From an uncultured Oscillospiraceae bacterium (lineage in GTDB: Bacteria; Bacillota; Clostridia; Oscillospirales; Oscillospiraceae), in assembly GCA_944387615.1 (NCBI GenBank), contig CALXFP010000226.1:1-34371 (forward strand): a stretch of DNA of 34,371 nt. The letters run 5' to 3'. Positions 24,934 to 32,517 of this stretch are shown piece by piece. The first letter of the stretch is position 1. Each line of letters begins with the position of its first letter. The notes beneath the pieces are model-generated. The model saw only the letters and a list, made by a program, of their open reading frames with translations. It did no database searches and was not told where the DNA came from. Made by a program: the position numbers and the translations under genes.

Positions 24934-24949
24934 TTTCCAATTTTGGAAA
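24934..24949. repeat. 16-bp palindrome next to the polyamine operon promoter
   Basis: TTTCCAATTTTGGAAA is a perfect palindrome that ends 5 bp before the -35 box of the speA promoter. Its place suits an activator or repressor site. The 130 bp between the AIM24-family stop and this point contain no other recognisable element and no clear terminator. Confidence 0.5.
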
Positions 24950-24954
24950 CCCTC

Positions 24955-24983
24955 TTGACAAACCCTACTGCATATGCTATATT
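24955..24983 (+). promoter_or_regulatory. Sigma-A promoter of the polyamine operon
   Basis: A perfect TTGACA (24955-24960), a 17-bp spacer and TATATT (24978-24983) preceded by TGC (extended -10). It is the best promoter in the window. The start is expected at about 24988-24990, leaving a leader of about 390 nt before the speA ATG. Confidence 0.85.
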
Positions 24984-24987
24984 TCGC

Positions 24988-25175
24988 AGTAACCGCATAG
25001 AGTAATCTAGCGAGGAATACTGGGACCACTCCTTTCGGAGTTAAGGCCATACGGACAGCCGGGTCCACTGCCGATTGGCGGCTCTACCGCCTTATTGATT
25101 GAGTTAAAAGCTCAAATTTTATAAGTTGGTTACTTTATAACCGAAATGCGTCCTGACGCAGACTTGTGAAACGGT
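24988..25175 (+). ncRNA. Structured leader RNA of the polyamine operon, class unknown (riboswitch or attenuator candidate)
   Basis: The first ~190 nt of the leader can form many helices. AGTAACC (24988-24994) pairs with GGTTACT (25128-25134) as a closing stem. Inside are GC-TAGA/TCTA-GC with a GTAA tetraloop (24995-25011), a three-way element closed by GGACC (25023-25027) and GGTCC (25062-25066) that holds ACTCC-TTTC-GGAGT (25028-25041) and GGC/GCC (25045-25060), then GGCGG/CCGCC (25077-25091) and TGAG/CTCA (25100-25114). Beyond the closing stem, ACCG (25140-25143) and CGGT (25172-25175) enclose TGCGTCCTGACGCA. The closing stem competes with a local GGTTA/TAACC hairpin (25128-25142). A terminator lies downstream before the ribosome binding site. 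I checked it from memory against guanidine-I/II/III, lysine, SAM, T-box, Mn, Mg and cobalamin motifs and saw no match. Confidence 0.55.
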
Positions 25176-25328
25176 CAATAAAGAGTAGTAAAAGTATTTT
25201 GTTGCTATATAGACTCTATGTACCATATCCCCCTATTCCGGTGTTTTTTCTGCTTTTTCATTTGGAACACATGTGGGCTTTTCCTGGTGGATTGTCGAAA
25301 TATCGGAGTTCGTGGTTGTTGATTTTTT

Positions 25329-25360
25329 CGCAGACTGTGTTTTCGCAGTCTGCGTTTTTT
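25329..25360 (+). terminator. Leader terminator just upstream of speA
   Basis: CGCAGACTG (25329-25337), loop of eight, CAGTCTGCG (25346-25354), then six T residues: a textbook intrinsic terminator. It lies 7 bp before the GAGGTG ribosome binding site of speA and far downstream of the promoter, so it would stop transcription before the genes unless an alternative fold or factor prevents it. A copy of CGCAGACT also occurs at 25157-25164 in the structured leader and could pair with the right arm. Confidence 0.88.
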
Positions 25361-25378
25361 ATTTGCGAGGTGCTGGGT

Positions 25379-26848
25379 ATGAACAAAACATATAAATTAG
25401 ACCAGAGCAAAGCGCCCATATTTGAAGCTCTGCAAACTTTTCGGCAGATGCGCGTGGTTCCTTTTGATGTTCCCGGTCATAAACGAGGACGAGGAAACCC
25501 CGAGCTGACTGCTTTTCTGGGACAGCAGTGCGTCAGCATTGATGTCAACAGCATGAAGCCGCTGGACAATCTCTGCCACCCTATTTCCGTAATCCGTCAG
25601 GCAGAGGAACTGGCTGCCGATGCTTTTGGCGCTGCCCACGCCTTTTTAATGGTCGGCGGAACCACCAGTTCCGTCCAGAGCATGGTATTATCCACCTGTA
25701 AGTATGGCGATAAAATCATTCTGCCCCGGAATGTCCATCGCAGCGTTATCAATGCACTGGTCCTGTGCGGTGCCGTTCCTGTGTATGTCAACCCAGAAGT
25801 GGATCATCATTTGGGTATTTCCCTGGGAATGAAGCGGGAGCAAGTAGCAAAGGCCATTGCAGAGCATCCGGATGCTGTAGCGGTTTTGGTCAACAACCCC
25901 ACCTACTACGGTATTTGCAGCGATCTGCGAGCCATTGTAAAAATGGCCCATGATGCCGGCATGTTCTGTCTGGCAGATGAAGCCCACGGAACCCATTTTT
26001 ATTTTGGAGAAAATATGCCGGTTTCCGCCATGGCTGCCGGTGCGGATATGGCCTCGGTATCCATGCACAAAAGCGGCGGCAGTCTTACCCAGTCCAGTCT
26101 TCTTCTCATCGGCCCCAATATTCAGGAGGGCCATGTGCGCAAGATCATCAACCTGACTCAAACCACCTCTGCCAGCTACCTGCTGATGTCCAGCCTGGAT
26201 ATCAGCCGCCGGAACCTGGCCTTGCGGGGGAAAGAGGTTTTCAAGCAAGTGGTTGCAATGGCGGAATACAGCCGAGAAGAAATCAATGCGGTAGGCGGCT
26301 ACTATGCCTTTGGCCGGGAACTGATTAACGGTGACTCCATCTATGACTTCGACCCTACCAAGCTCAGCGTTCATACCCGGGATATTGGTTTGGCAGGAAT
26401 TGAGGTCTATGACTTACTTCGCGATGAGTATGACATTCAGATCGAATTTGGTGACATCGGCAACATTCTGGCTTACCTTTCCATTGGCGACCGTCCCCAG
26501 GAACTGGAACGTCTGGTCAGTGCGCTGGCAGAGATTCGCCGCCGGTTTCAAAAGGACAGCAGCGGCTTGATGAGCCAGGAATACATCGATCCTGAAGTGG
26601 TCACCAGCCCTCAGGCAGCATTCTATGCCGACAAAGTCAGTGTCCCTCTGGACGAAAGCGTGGGCAAAGTATGCAGCGAATTCGTCATGTGCTATCCTCC
26701 CGGAATTCCCATCCTGGCACCGGGTGAACGAATCACTGCCGAAATTCTGGATTACATCCGTTATGCCAAAGCCAAGGGATGTTCCATGACCGGTCCGGAA
26801 GACCCGGAAATTGAACATATTAACATAATCAAACAGGAGGTTATGTAA
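25379..26848 (+). CDS. speA: PLP-dependent arginine decarboxylase (Orn/Lys/Arg decarboxylase family, alanine-racemase-unrelated fold)
   Basis: A 489-residue fold-type I decarboxylase of the B. subtilis SpeA type (about 490 residues). The N terminus has VPGHKRGRG (31-39). The PLP site shows GGTTSS (93-98), DEAHGTH (200-206) and the Schiff-base lysine in SMHKSGGSLTQSS (K231). Arginine rather than lysine is the likely substrate because speB (agmatinase) lies two genes downstream. The ATG at 25379 has GAGGTG at seven bases. The frame stays open upstream to 25166, but that part runs through the terminator and is leader. The speE ATG overlaps the stop (TAATG). Confidence 0.9.
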   Translation: MNKTYKLDQSKAPIFEALQTFRQMRVVPFDVPGHKRGRGNPELTAFLGQQCVSIDVNSMKPLDNLCHPISVIRQAEELAADAFGAAHAFLMVGGTTSSVQSMVLSTCKYGDKIILPRNVHRSVINALVLCGAVPVYVNPEVDHHLGISLGMKREQVAKAIAEHPDAVAVLVNNPTYYGICSDLRAIVKMAHDAGMFCLADEAHGTHFYFGENMPVSAMAAGADMASVSMHKSGGSLTQSSLLLIGPNIQEGHVRKIINLTQTTSASYLLMSSLDISRRNLALRGKEVFKQVVAMAEYSREEINAVGGYYAFGRELINGDSIYDFDPTKLSVHTRDIGLAGIEVYDLLRDEYDIQIEFGDIGNILAYLSIGDRPQELERLVSALAEIRRRFQKDSSGLMSQEYIDPEVVTSPQAAFYADKVSVPLDESVGKVCSEFVMCYPPGIPILAPGERITAEILDYIRYAKAKGCSMTGPEDPEIEHINIIKQEVM

Positions 26849-27699
26849 TGGAACTATGGTTCAGTGAGTTTCATGCCCCCGATGTCAAACACAGCATCCG
26901 GGTAAACCGGCACCTGTATTCTCAAAAAAGCGATTATCAGCAAATCGACATTTATGACACCCCGGAATTTGGTCGGGTACTGACCCTGGACGGCAACGTG
27001 ATGCTGACAGAGCGGGACGAATTTATCTACGACGAAATGATTACCCATGTCCCCATGGCGGTTCACCCTAATGTCCAGGATGTGCTGGTGATCGGCGCCG
27101 GTGACGGCGGTGTTGTCCGGGAGCTTGCCCGGTACAACTGCATCCGCTCCATTGACTTGGTGGAGATGGATGCACAGGTGGTAGAAGCCTGCCGTCAGTA
27201 TCTGCCGGAAAACGCCTGCCGGCTGGATGATGAGCGAGTACACATCTACTTTGACAATGCCCTGCGTTTTATTCGCCGCCGGAAAGCCCAGTACGATTTG
27301 ATTATTGTGGACTCAACCGATCCTTTTGGCCCTTCCGAAGGGTATTTTACCAAAGAATTCTACGGAATTTGCTACAATGCATTGCGGGGCGACGGCATTT
27401 TGGTGAATCAGCAAGGCAGCCCATTTTACCGTCACGACGCAGAAGCCATGCAGCGAAGCCACAAGCGTATCGTCAGCACCTTCCCCATCAGCCGGGTTTA
27501 CCAGGCCCACATCCCCACCTATGCTGCCGGCTACTGGCTGTTTGGCTTTGCCAGCAAAAAGTACCACCCCATCGATGACTTTGACCGTGAAAAGTGGCTT
27601 TCCCTGCATCTGGAAACCCAGTACTACACGGTGCGGCTCCACTGTGGTGCGTTTTTCCTGCCCGCTTTCCTGGAAAAAATGCTGGAGGAGGTTGAATAA
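26848..27699 (+). CDS. speE: Polyamine aminopropyltransferase (spermidine synthase family)
   Basis: A 283-residue SpeE. An N-terminal beta domain precedes a Rossmann methyltransferase-like domain with GAGDGGVVRE (83-92), LVEMD for ribose binding and the catalytic aspartate loop VDSTDPFGPSEGYFT (from 154, with D155 and D158). It moves aminopropyl from decarboxylated SAM to putrescine or, in some bacteria, agmatine. AGGAGG lies 8 bases before its ATG. No speD, the source of decarboxylated SAM, is in the window, while a second spermidine route (casdh, nspC) is in the same operon. The acceptor is therefore open: with speB next, either putrescine or agmatine is possible. Confidence 0.9.
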   Translation: MELWFSEFHAPDVKHSIRVNRHLYSQKSDYQQIDIYDTPEFGRVLTLDGNVMLTERDEFIYDEMITHVPMAVHPNVQDVLVIGAGDGGVVRELARYNCIRSIDLVEMDAQVVEACRQYLPENACRLDDERVHIYFDNALRFIRRRKAQYDLIIVDSTDPFGPSEGYFTKEFYGICYNALRGDGILVNQQGSPFYRHDAEAMQRSHKRIVSTFPISRVYQAHIPTYAAGYWLFGFASKKYHPIDDFDREKWLSLHLETQYYTVRLHCGAFFLPAFLEKMLEEVE

Positions 27700-27701
27700 C
27701 T

Positions 27702-28556
27702 ATGCAACCCAACATCGAAACCTTTATCGGATGCGACAGTTCCTACGAGGAATCCCGCATTGTCCTGTTCGGAGCACCATTTGATTCCACCACCAGTTTC
27801 CGTCCCGGCGCTCGCTTCGGTTCTTCCGCCATGCGCCACGAAAGCTTTGGACTGGAAACCTATAGCCCCTATCAGGACAAGGATCTGACAGATTACGCAA
27901 TTTTTGACAGCGGCGATTTGGAGCTGTGTTTCGGAAGTGCGGAAAAGGCCCTGGCTGGCATCGAAAACCGGGCAATGCAAATTCTGTCCGACGGGAAGTT
28001 TCCCCTGCTGCTGGGCGGAGAGCATCTGGTAACTCTTGGTGCCGTCCGGGCAGTCCTGAAACATCATCCCAACCTGCATATCATCCACTTTGACGCACAC
28101 GCTGACCTGCGCAATGACTATCTGGGAGCTCAGTTGAGCCATGCCTGCGTCATTCGCCGGTGCCATGATCTGTTGGGAGATCACCGGATTCATCAATTCT
28201 GCATCCGCAGCGGTGACCGGGAGGAATTCCGATTTGCCAAGGAGCATACGGATTTCCATCCCTTTGACTTTAATGGTCTGGAAGAGTTGGTTAGTCGTCT
28301 GGCTCAGGACAAGGTTCCGGTTTACCTGACCATTGACCTGGACTGTCTGGATCCTTCCCTGTTTCCGGGAACGGGAACCCCGGAGGCCGGAGGTGTAACC
28401 TTCCTTCAGCTTTTGGATGCTATTTCCCTGGTCTGCCGGACAAATGTTGTGGCAGCCGATGTGAACGAGTTGGCCCCTATGTTGGATACCAGCGGCGTTT
28501 CCACCGCCACCGCCTGCAAGGTGCTGCGGGAACTGCTGCTTGCTTTGCAGAATTAA
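27702..28556 (+). CDS. speB: Agmatinase (ureohydrolase family)
   Basis: A 284-residue manganese ureohydrolase that removes urea from agmatine (or from aminopropylagmatine) to give putrescine (or spermidine). Metal ligands are in GGEH (H108), DAHAD (D131, H133, D135) and DLDCLDP (D212, D214), followed by GTGTPEAGG, all in their usual order. The commoner GGDH is GGEH here, a mild variant. It begins 2 bp after the speE stop with GGAGGAGG upstream. Arginase and guanidinase are related, but the operon with speA favours agmatine. Confidence 0.9.
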   Translation: MQPNIETFIGCDSSYEESRIVLFGAPFDSTTSFRPGARFGSSAMRHESFGLETYSPYQDKDLTDYAIFDSGDLELCFGSAEKALAGIENRAMQILSDGKFPLLLGGEHLVTLGAVRAVLKHHPNLHIIHFDAHADLRNDYLGAQLSHACVIRRCHDLLGDHRIHQFCIRSGDREEFRFAKEHTDFHPFDFNGLEELVSRLAQDKVPVYLTIDLDCLDPSLFPGTGTPEAGGVTFLQLLDAISLVCRTNVVAADVNELAPMLDTSGVSTATACKVLRELLLALQN

Positions 28557-28572
28557 AAAAGGAGAGAAGATT

Positions 28573-29832
28573 ATGAGTAAAGTATTGGTTATCGGCTGCG
28601 GCGGCGTGGCCTCCGTAGCAATCCGTAAGTGCTGCCAGGTCAGTGAGGTGTTCACCGAGCTGTGCATTGCCAGCCGTACCAAGGAAAAGTGCGACGCATT
28701 GGCCGCAGATCTGGCTGGAAAAACTGCCACAAAAATCACCACCGCTCAGGTAGATGCAGATGATGTCAACCAGGTAGTGGATTTGATCCGCTCCTATCAG
28801 CCGGATCTGGTAGTGAACATTGCCCTGCCCTATCAGGACCTGACCATCATGGATGCCTGCCTTGCCTGCGGCGTCAACTACATGGACACGGCTAACTATG
28901 AGCCGGAAGATATTGAAGAACCCACCTGGCGCGCTGCCTACGACAAGCGCTGCAAGGAAAAGGGCTTCTCTGCCTACTTTGACTATAGCTGGCAGTGGGC
29001 TTACCGGGAAAAGTTCGAAAAAGCCGGTCTGACTGCCCTGCTGGGCTGCGGCTTTGATCCAGGCGTGACCCAGGCCTACTGCGCTTATGCCAAGAAGCAC
29101 GAGTTTGATACCATTGACACCATCGACATTCTGGACTGCAACGGCGGCGATCATGGTTACCCCTTCGCTACCAACTTTAACCCCGAGGTCAACCTCCGGG
29201 AAGTTTCCGCCCCCGGCAGCTACTGGGAGGATGGTCACTGGGTAGAGATTCCTGCCATGAGCATCAAGCGTGAGTATGAATTCGACCAGGTCGGCCCCAA
29301 AGATATGTACCTGCTGCACCACGAGGAAATCGAATCTCTGGCAGAAAATATCCCGGAAGTCAAGCGTATCCGCTTCTTTATGACCTTCGGCCAGAGCTAC
29401 CTGACCCATATGAAGTGTCTGGAAAATGTGGGCATGCTGTCTACCACCCCCGTAGAATTTGAAGGACAGCAGATTGTGCCTATCAAGTTCCTGAAGGCCC
29501 TGCTGCCCGATCCCGCCAGCCTTGGCCCCCGCACCCATGGCAAGACCAACATCGGCTGCATCTTCACCGGCAAGAAGGACGGCAAAGAGAAAACCTACTA
29601 TATCTACAATGTCTGCGACCATCAGGAATGCTACAAAGAAGTGGCCAGTCAGGCAATCAGCTACACCACCGGCGTACCTGCCATGTGCGGCGCTCTGATG
29701 CTGCTTACCGGCAAGTGGACCCAAACCGGTGTACACACTGTGGAAGAGTTTGATCCCGATCCCTTCCTGGACGCTCTGGATCGTTACGGTCTGCCCCGCA
29801 GCGAAAGCCACAACCCGGTGCTGGTGGACTGA
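28573..29832 (+). CDS. Carboxynorspermidine/carboxyspermidine dehydrogenase (saccharopine dehydrogenase family)
   Basis: A 419-residue NADPH enzyme that condenses aspartate semialdehyde with putrescine (or diaminopropane) to carboxyspermidine (or carboxynorspermidine). The Rossmann loop GCGGVAS is at residues 8-14. NIALPYQDLTIMDAC and GVNYMDTANYEPED follow, and LLGCGFDPGVTQAYCAYA is typical of the CASDH branch of Lys9/saccharopine reductases. The decarboxylase that uses its product follows with a TGATG overlap. The ATG at 28573 has AAGGAGAGAAG in front; an upstream start would overlap speB without a site. Codon choice shifts to C/G-ending codons compared with speA, as in a well expressed gene. 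Confidence 0.9.
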   Translation: MSKVLVIGCGGVASVAIRKCCQVSEVFTELCIASRTKEKCDALAADLAGKTATKITTAQVDADDVNQVVDLIRSYQPDLVVNIALPYQDLTIMDACLACGVNYMDTANYEPEDIEEPTWRAAYDKRCKEKGFSAYFDYSWQWAYREKFEKAGLTALLGCGFDPGVTQAYCAYAKKHEFDTIDTIDILDCNGGDHGYPFATNFNPEVNLREVSAPGSYWEDGHWVEIPAMSIKREYEFDQVGPKDMYLLHHEEIESLAENIPEVKRIRFFMTFGQSYLTHMKCLENVGMLSTTPVEFEGQQIVPIKFLKALLPDPASLGPRTHGKTNIGCIFTGKKDGKEKTYYIYNVCDHQECYKEVASQAISYTTGVPAMCGALMLLTGKWTQTGVHTVEEFDPDPFLDALDRYGLPRSESHNPVLVD

Positions 29833-31034
29833 TGGGATACTTGGATTGCAGCGCAGCCCCCTTCCGGGGGCTGTCGCCTTATAACATTCCTTCTCTGTTT
29901 TCTTCCCTGCCGACTCCTTGCTATGTAATTGACGAAGCCCGTTTGAAAGCCAACGGCGCTTGTTTGGCTGCTTTGGCGAAGCGTACCGGCTGCAAGATTC
30001 TGCTGGCGCAGAAGGCGTTTTCCAACTACAATTTCTATCCCCTGCTCTCCCAATACCTGGCTGGAACCGAAGCCAGCGGGTTGTACGAGGCTCGCCTGGG
30101 CAGAGAAGAAATGGGAAATCGGGAAGTCCATGTATTTTGCGGTGCTTATCGGGAAGAAGAATTTTCCGAACTGCTGAACTACGCCGACCATATTGTTTTC
30201 AACTCCATTCACCAACTGAAAAAGTTCGGCCCCCTGGCAAAAGGAAAAAGCCTGGGGCTGCGTATCAATCCTGAATGTTCCACTCAGGATGGCCATGCCA
30301 TTTACGATCCCTGTTCCCCCGGCAGCCGTCTGGGTGTCACCCGGGAAATCTGGAATCGGGAAATGACAGAGGATTTGCTGTCTCTTCTGGACGGGCTGCA
30401 TTTTCACACCCTTTGTGAGCAGAATTCCGACGGCCTGGCAAAGACTCTGGAAGCGGTGGAAGCCAAATTTGGTGATGTGCTGCCCCGGATGAAGTGGCTG
30501 AATATGGGCGGCGGACACCATATTACCCGGGATGACTATGATATGGCGCGTCTGGAGCAGGCCATTTCCCATGCGCAAACTGCATGGGATCTTCAGGTCT
30601 ATCTGGAGCCTGGAGAAGCAGTGGCCCTGAATGCCGGATATCTGGTCAGTCGGGTTTTGGATGTGGTGGAAAACAGCGGCATCCGCGTTGCAATTTTGGA
30701 TGCCAGCGCCGCCTGCCACATGCCAGACGTGCTGGAAATGCCTTACCAGCCTCCCATCTATCAAGCAAGCAAAGACCTTTCCCAAGGACTCTCTTTCCGT
30801 CTGGCAGGCCCTACCTGTCTTGCCGGGGATGTCATTGGTGATTATGCCTTCCCCGCTTCTCTGAAAGAAGGAGATTTGTTGGTTTTCGGTGATATGGCAA
30901 TTTATACCACTTGTAAGAATAATACCTTCAACGGTATGCCTTTACCCAACATCTGGCGTATGGACGAACATGGAGTCTTTACCAAACTGACCGACTTTGG
31001 TTATCAGGATTTTAAAATGCGTTTGGGAAAATAA
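29832..31034 (+). CDS. nspC: Carboxynorspermidine/carboxyspermidine decarboxylase
   Basis: A 400-residue alanine-racemase-fold (fold III) PLP decarboxylase that turns carboxyspermidine into spermidine. The PLP lysine lies in LLAQKAFS (K61). Other marks are MGGGHHITRDDYD, EPGEAVALNAGYLV, DASAACHMPDVLEMP and GPTCLAGDVIGDY, the last carrying the catalytic cysteine. Its ATG overlaps the dehydrogenase stop by one base. With speA and speB supplying putrescine, this pair completes a spermidine route that needs no decarboxylated SAM. It is distinct from diaminopimelate decarboxylase by these motifs. Confidence 0.92.
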   Translation: MGYLDCSAAPFRGLSPYNIPSLFSSLPTPCYVIDEARLKANGACLAALAKRTGCKILLAQKAFSNYNFYPLLSQYLAGTEASGLYEARLGREEMGNREVHVFCGAYREEEFSELLNYADHIVFNSIHQLKKFGPLAKGKSLGLRINPECSTQDGHAIYDPCSPGSRLGVTREIWNREMTEDLLSLLDGLHFHTLCEQNSDGLAKTLEAVEAKFGDVLPRMKWLNMGGGHHITRDDYDMARLEQAISHAQTAWDLQVYLEPGEAVALNAGYLVSRVLDVVENSGIRVAILDASAACHMPDVLEMPYQPPIYQASKDLSQGLSFRLAGPTCLAGDVIGDYAFPASLKEGDLLVFGDMAIYTTCKNNTFNGMPLPNIWRMDEHGVFTKLTDFGYQDFKMRLGK

Positions 31035-31097
31035 CCCTCTATTTCCGCACAGCTTCTAAAAATGCAGCATATACTGGCTTTGTAGGAGGTGAAGCGG

Positions 31098-31538
31098 ATG
31101 AACCGAAATAGATGCGGCCCATCCGGCTGCAGACCCGTAACAGATTTCGGCAAAAATCCCTTGGTGTTGGACATACACCAAGCCGCAAATCACAATCAGA
31201 ATTTCCGCACTGCCCTATGGACGGGAGATCACTTGCAGGTAACGCTTATGTGTATCCCAGTGGGGCAAGAAATCGGGCTGGAAATGCACGATAATCTGGA
31301 TCAGTTCCTGCGCATCGAAGATGGCTGCGCTCTGGTTCAAATGGGAAAGGACTCCCGTTCCCTTACTCTTCAGCGACGGGCATGTGCCGGTCACGCTATT
31401 GTCATCCCAGCGTGCACATGGCACAATATAAAAAATGTCGGCTCCAAGCCATTGAAACTTTACTCCATCTACGCCCCACCTCAGCATCCCTTTGGAACAG
31501 TACACACGACAAAGCAGGAAGCCCTGCTTTATGAATAA
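31098..31538 (+). CDS. Cupin domain protein
   Basis: A 146-residue single-domain cupin. Motif 1 is recognisable around IPVGQEIGLEMHDNLDQFLRI (His present, second His replaced by Asn and Glu by Gln), and motif 2 around GHAIVIPACTWHNIKNVG, so the metal site is only partly conserved. The ATG at 31098 has GGAGGT seven bases upstream; a GTG three codons earlier would overlap that site. It is 63 bp after nspC and ends in the operon terminator, so it is probably cotranscribed with the polyamine genes. Function is unknown; a ligand-binding or isomerase role in polyamine metabolism is a guess. Confidence 0.82.
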   Translation: MNRNRCGPSGCRPVTDFGKNPLVLDIHQAANHNQNFRTALWTGDHLQVTLMCIPVGQEIGLEMHDNLDQFLRIEDGCALVQMGKDSRSLTLQRRACAGHAIVIPACTWHNIKNVGSKPLKLYSIYAPPQHPFGTVHTTKQEALLYE

Positions 31539-31544
31539 ACTCAG

Positions 31545-31607
31545 AACTGCCATTGCAGAAAGCCCGAAAAGGCTACTGCAATGGCAGTTTTCTGTTTTCT
31601 TTTTTTG
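31545..31607 (+). terminator. Intrinsic terminator of the polyamine operon
   Basis: A 14-bp stem (31545-31558 with 31576-31589) whose centre holds a second stem, AGCC/GGCT (31561-31574). It runs into TTTTCTGTTTTCTTTTTTT. It starts 6 bp after the cupin stop and ends the speA-to-cupin unit. Confidence 0.92.
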
Positions 31608-31666
31608 TATGAACCCCTGACATTTCCGGCCAAACTTTGGTATTCCCCAATCCAGGAGGCAGCAGT

Positions 31667-32491
31667 ATGGAGAAGCCATATTTTGAAGGATGGTATTTCA
31701 AACACCAAAAAGGTGATGATATGATTGCCTTTATTCCCGGCAAAGCAGAAAGTGGTGCCTTTGTGCAGATGATTGCGCCCTCCGGTTCCCGGTATTTTGC
31801 TATGCCGGAGCTAACGCATCAGGACGACTGCATACGGGTAGGAAACTGTATTTTTTCTTCTGCCGGGTGTAAGGTAGACTTACCAGGGGTTCACGGTGAA
31901 ATTACCTACGCAGCACTGACTCCCCTGAAGTCCGACATCATGGGACCATTTCGTTTCTTCTCCATGGAATGCCGCCACGGCATCATCAGCATGAGCCATT
32001 CCCTATATGGTTCCCTTTGTCTGGATGGACAGGTGCACCATTTTGATGGAGGCATAGGATATATCGAGAAAGACAGCGGCACGTCTTTTCCCAGTGCCTA
32101 TCAATGGGTACAGTGCAGCGATTTCCCCTTTCCCTGCTCCATTATGATATCCATCGCCCGGATTCCCTTTTATGGCATTCGGTTCCGGGGCTGCATCTGC
32201 GCAATCGTACTGGGTGGAAAACACTATCGGTTCGCCACCTACGATGGTGCGAGAATTCTTGTATCCAGCAAAGAGCATATCCGTTTGGCCCAGGGGCAAT
32301 CTCTGCTGGAAATTGACCTGAAACCGTCGCCCTCTGCCCACCCACTTTATGCGCCGAAACTTGGTCAGATGTCCAATACCATCCGAGAGTGCTGCAACGC
32401 AGAAATCAAAGTTCGCCTTTGGGAAAAAGGTACTTTGATATTGGATACATCCAGTCAGCATGCAACCTCTGAATTTGTTGGTCTTAAATAA
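31667..32491 (+). CDS. Tocopherol cyclase-like family protein
   Basis: A 274-residue protein opening with YFEGWYFKHQ, the conserved start of the tocopherol cyclase-like family (Pfam Tocopherol_cycl). The rest is beta-rich, with LKSDIMGPFRFFSMECRHGIISM and GGIGYIEKDSGTSFPSAYQWVQ as in other bacterial members. Plant members close the chromanol ring of vitamin E, but anaerobic Firmicutes do not make tocopherols, so the substrate is different and unknown. No signal peptide. AGGAGG sits 8 bases before the ATG at 31667. It follows the polyamine terminator by about 60 bp, with no convincing promoter, and faces the ANTAR gene. Confidence 0.8.
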   Translation: MEKPYFEGWYFKHQKGDDMIAFIPGKAESGAFVQMIAPSGSRYFAMPELTHQDDCIRVGNCIFSSAGCKVDLPGVHGEITYAALTPLKSDIMGPFRFFSMECRHGIISMSHSLYGSLCLDGQVHHFDGGIGYIEKDSGTSFPSAYQWVQCSDFPFPCSIMISIARIPFYGIRFRGCICAIVLGGKHYRFATYDGARILVSSKEHIRLAQGQSLLEIDLKPSPSAHPLYAPKLGQMSNTIRECCNAEIKVRLWEKGTLILDTSSQHATSEFVGLK

Positions 32492-32517
32492 GATATCCCT
32501 TTCGGAGGTTACAGCGT

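Noticed and set aside
24989..25091. T-box, SAM, lysine, cobalamin or guanidine-I riboswitch
   Set aside because: The diagnostic strings (GGTGG-ACCGCG, the SAM K-turn, the lysine core, the cobalamin B12 box, the CTAGGG/ACTGGTCCGAGAG blocks) are not present.
25166..25378. In-frame 71-codon N-terminal extension of speA starting at a GTG
   Set aside because: It would be translated through the leader terminator hairpin and T-run, has no ribosome binding site, and SpeA homologues start at the shorter ATG, which has GAGGTG upstream.
27624..28742. Minus-strand frame of 372 codons opposite speB
   Set aside because: The ureohydrolase motifs on the plus strand are complete and this frame lacks a start signal.
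28477..29811. Long minus-strand frame of 444 codons opposite the carboxynorspermidine dehydrogenase gene
   Set aside because: The plus-strand protein has clear motifs and operon context. The antisense frame is explained by strong GC-ending codon bias.
31617..31645. Promoter for the tocopherol cyclase-like gene (CTGACA followed by TATTCC)
   Set aside because: The -10 matches poorly and the start would fall inside the ribosome binding site.
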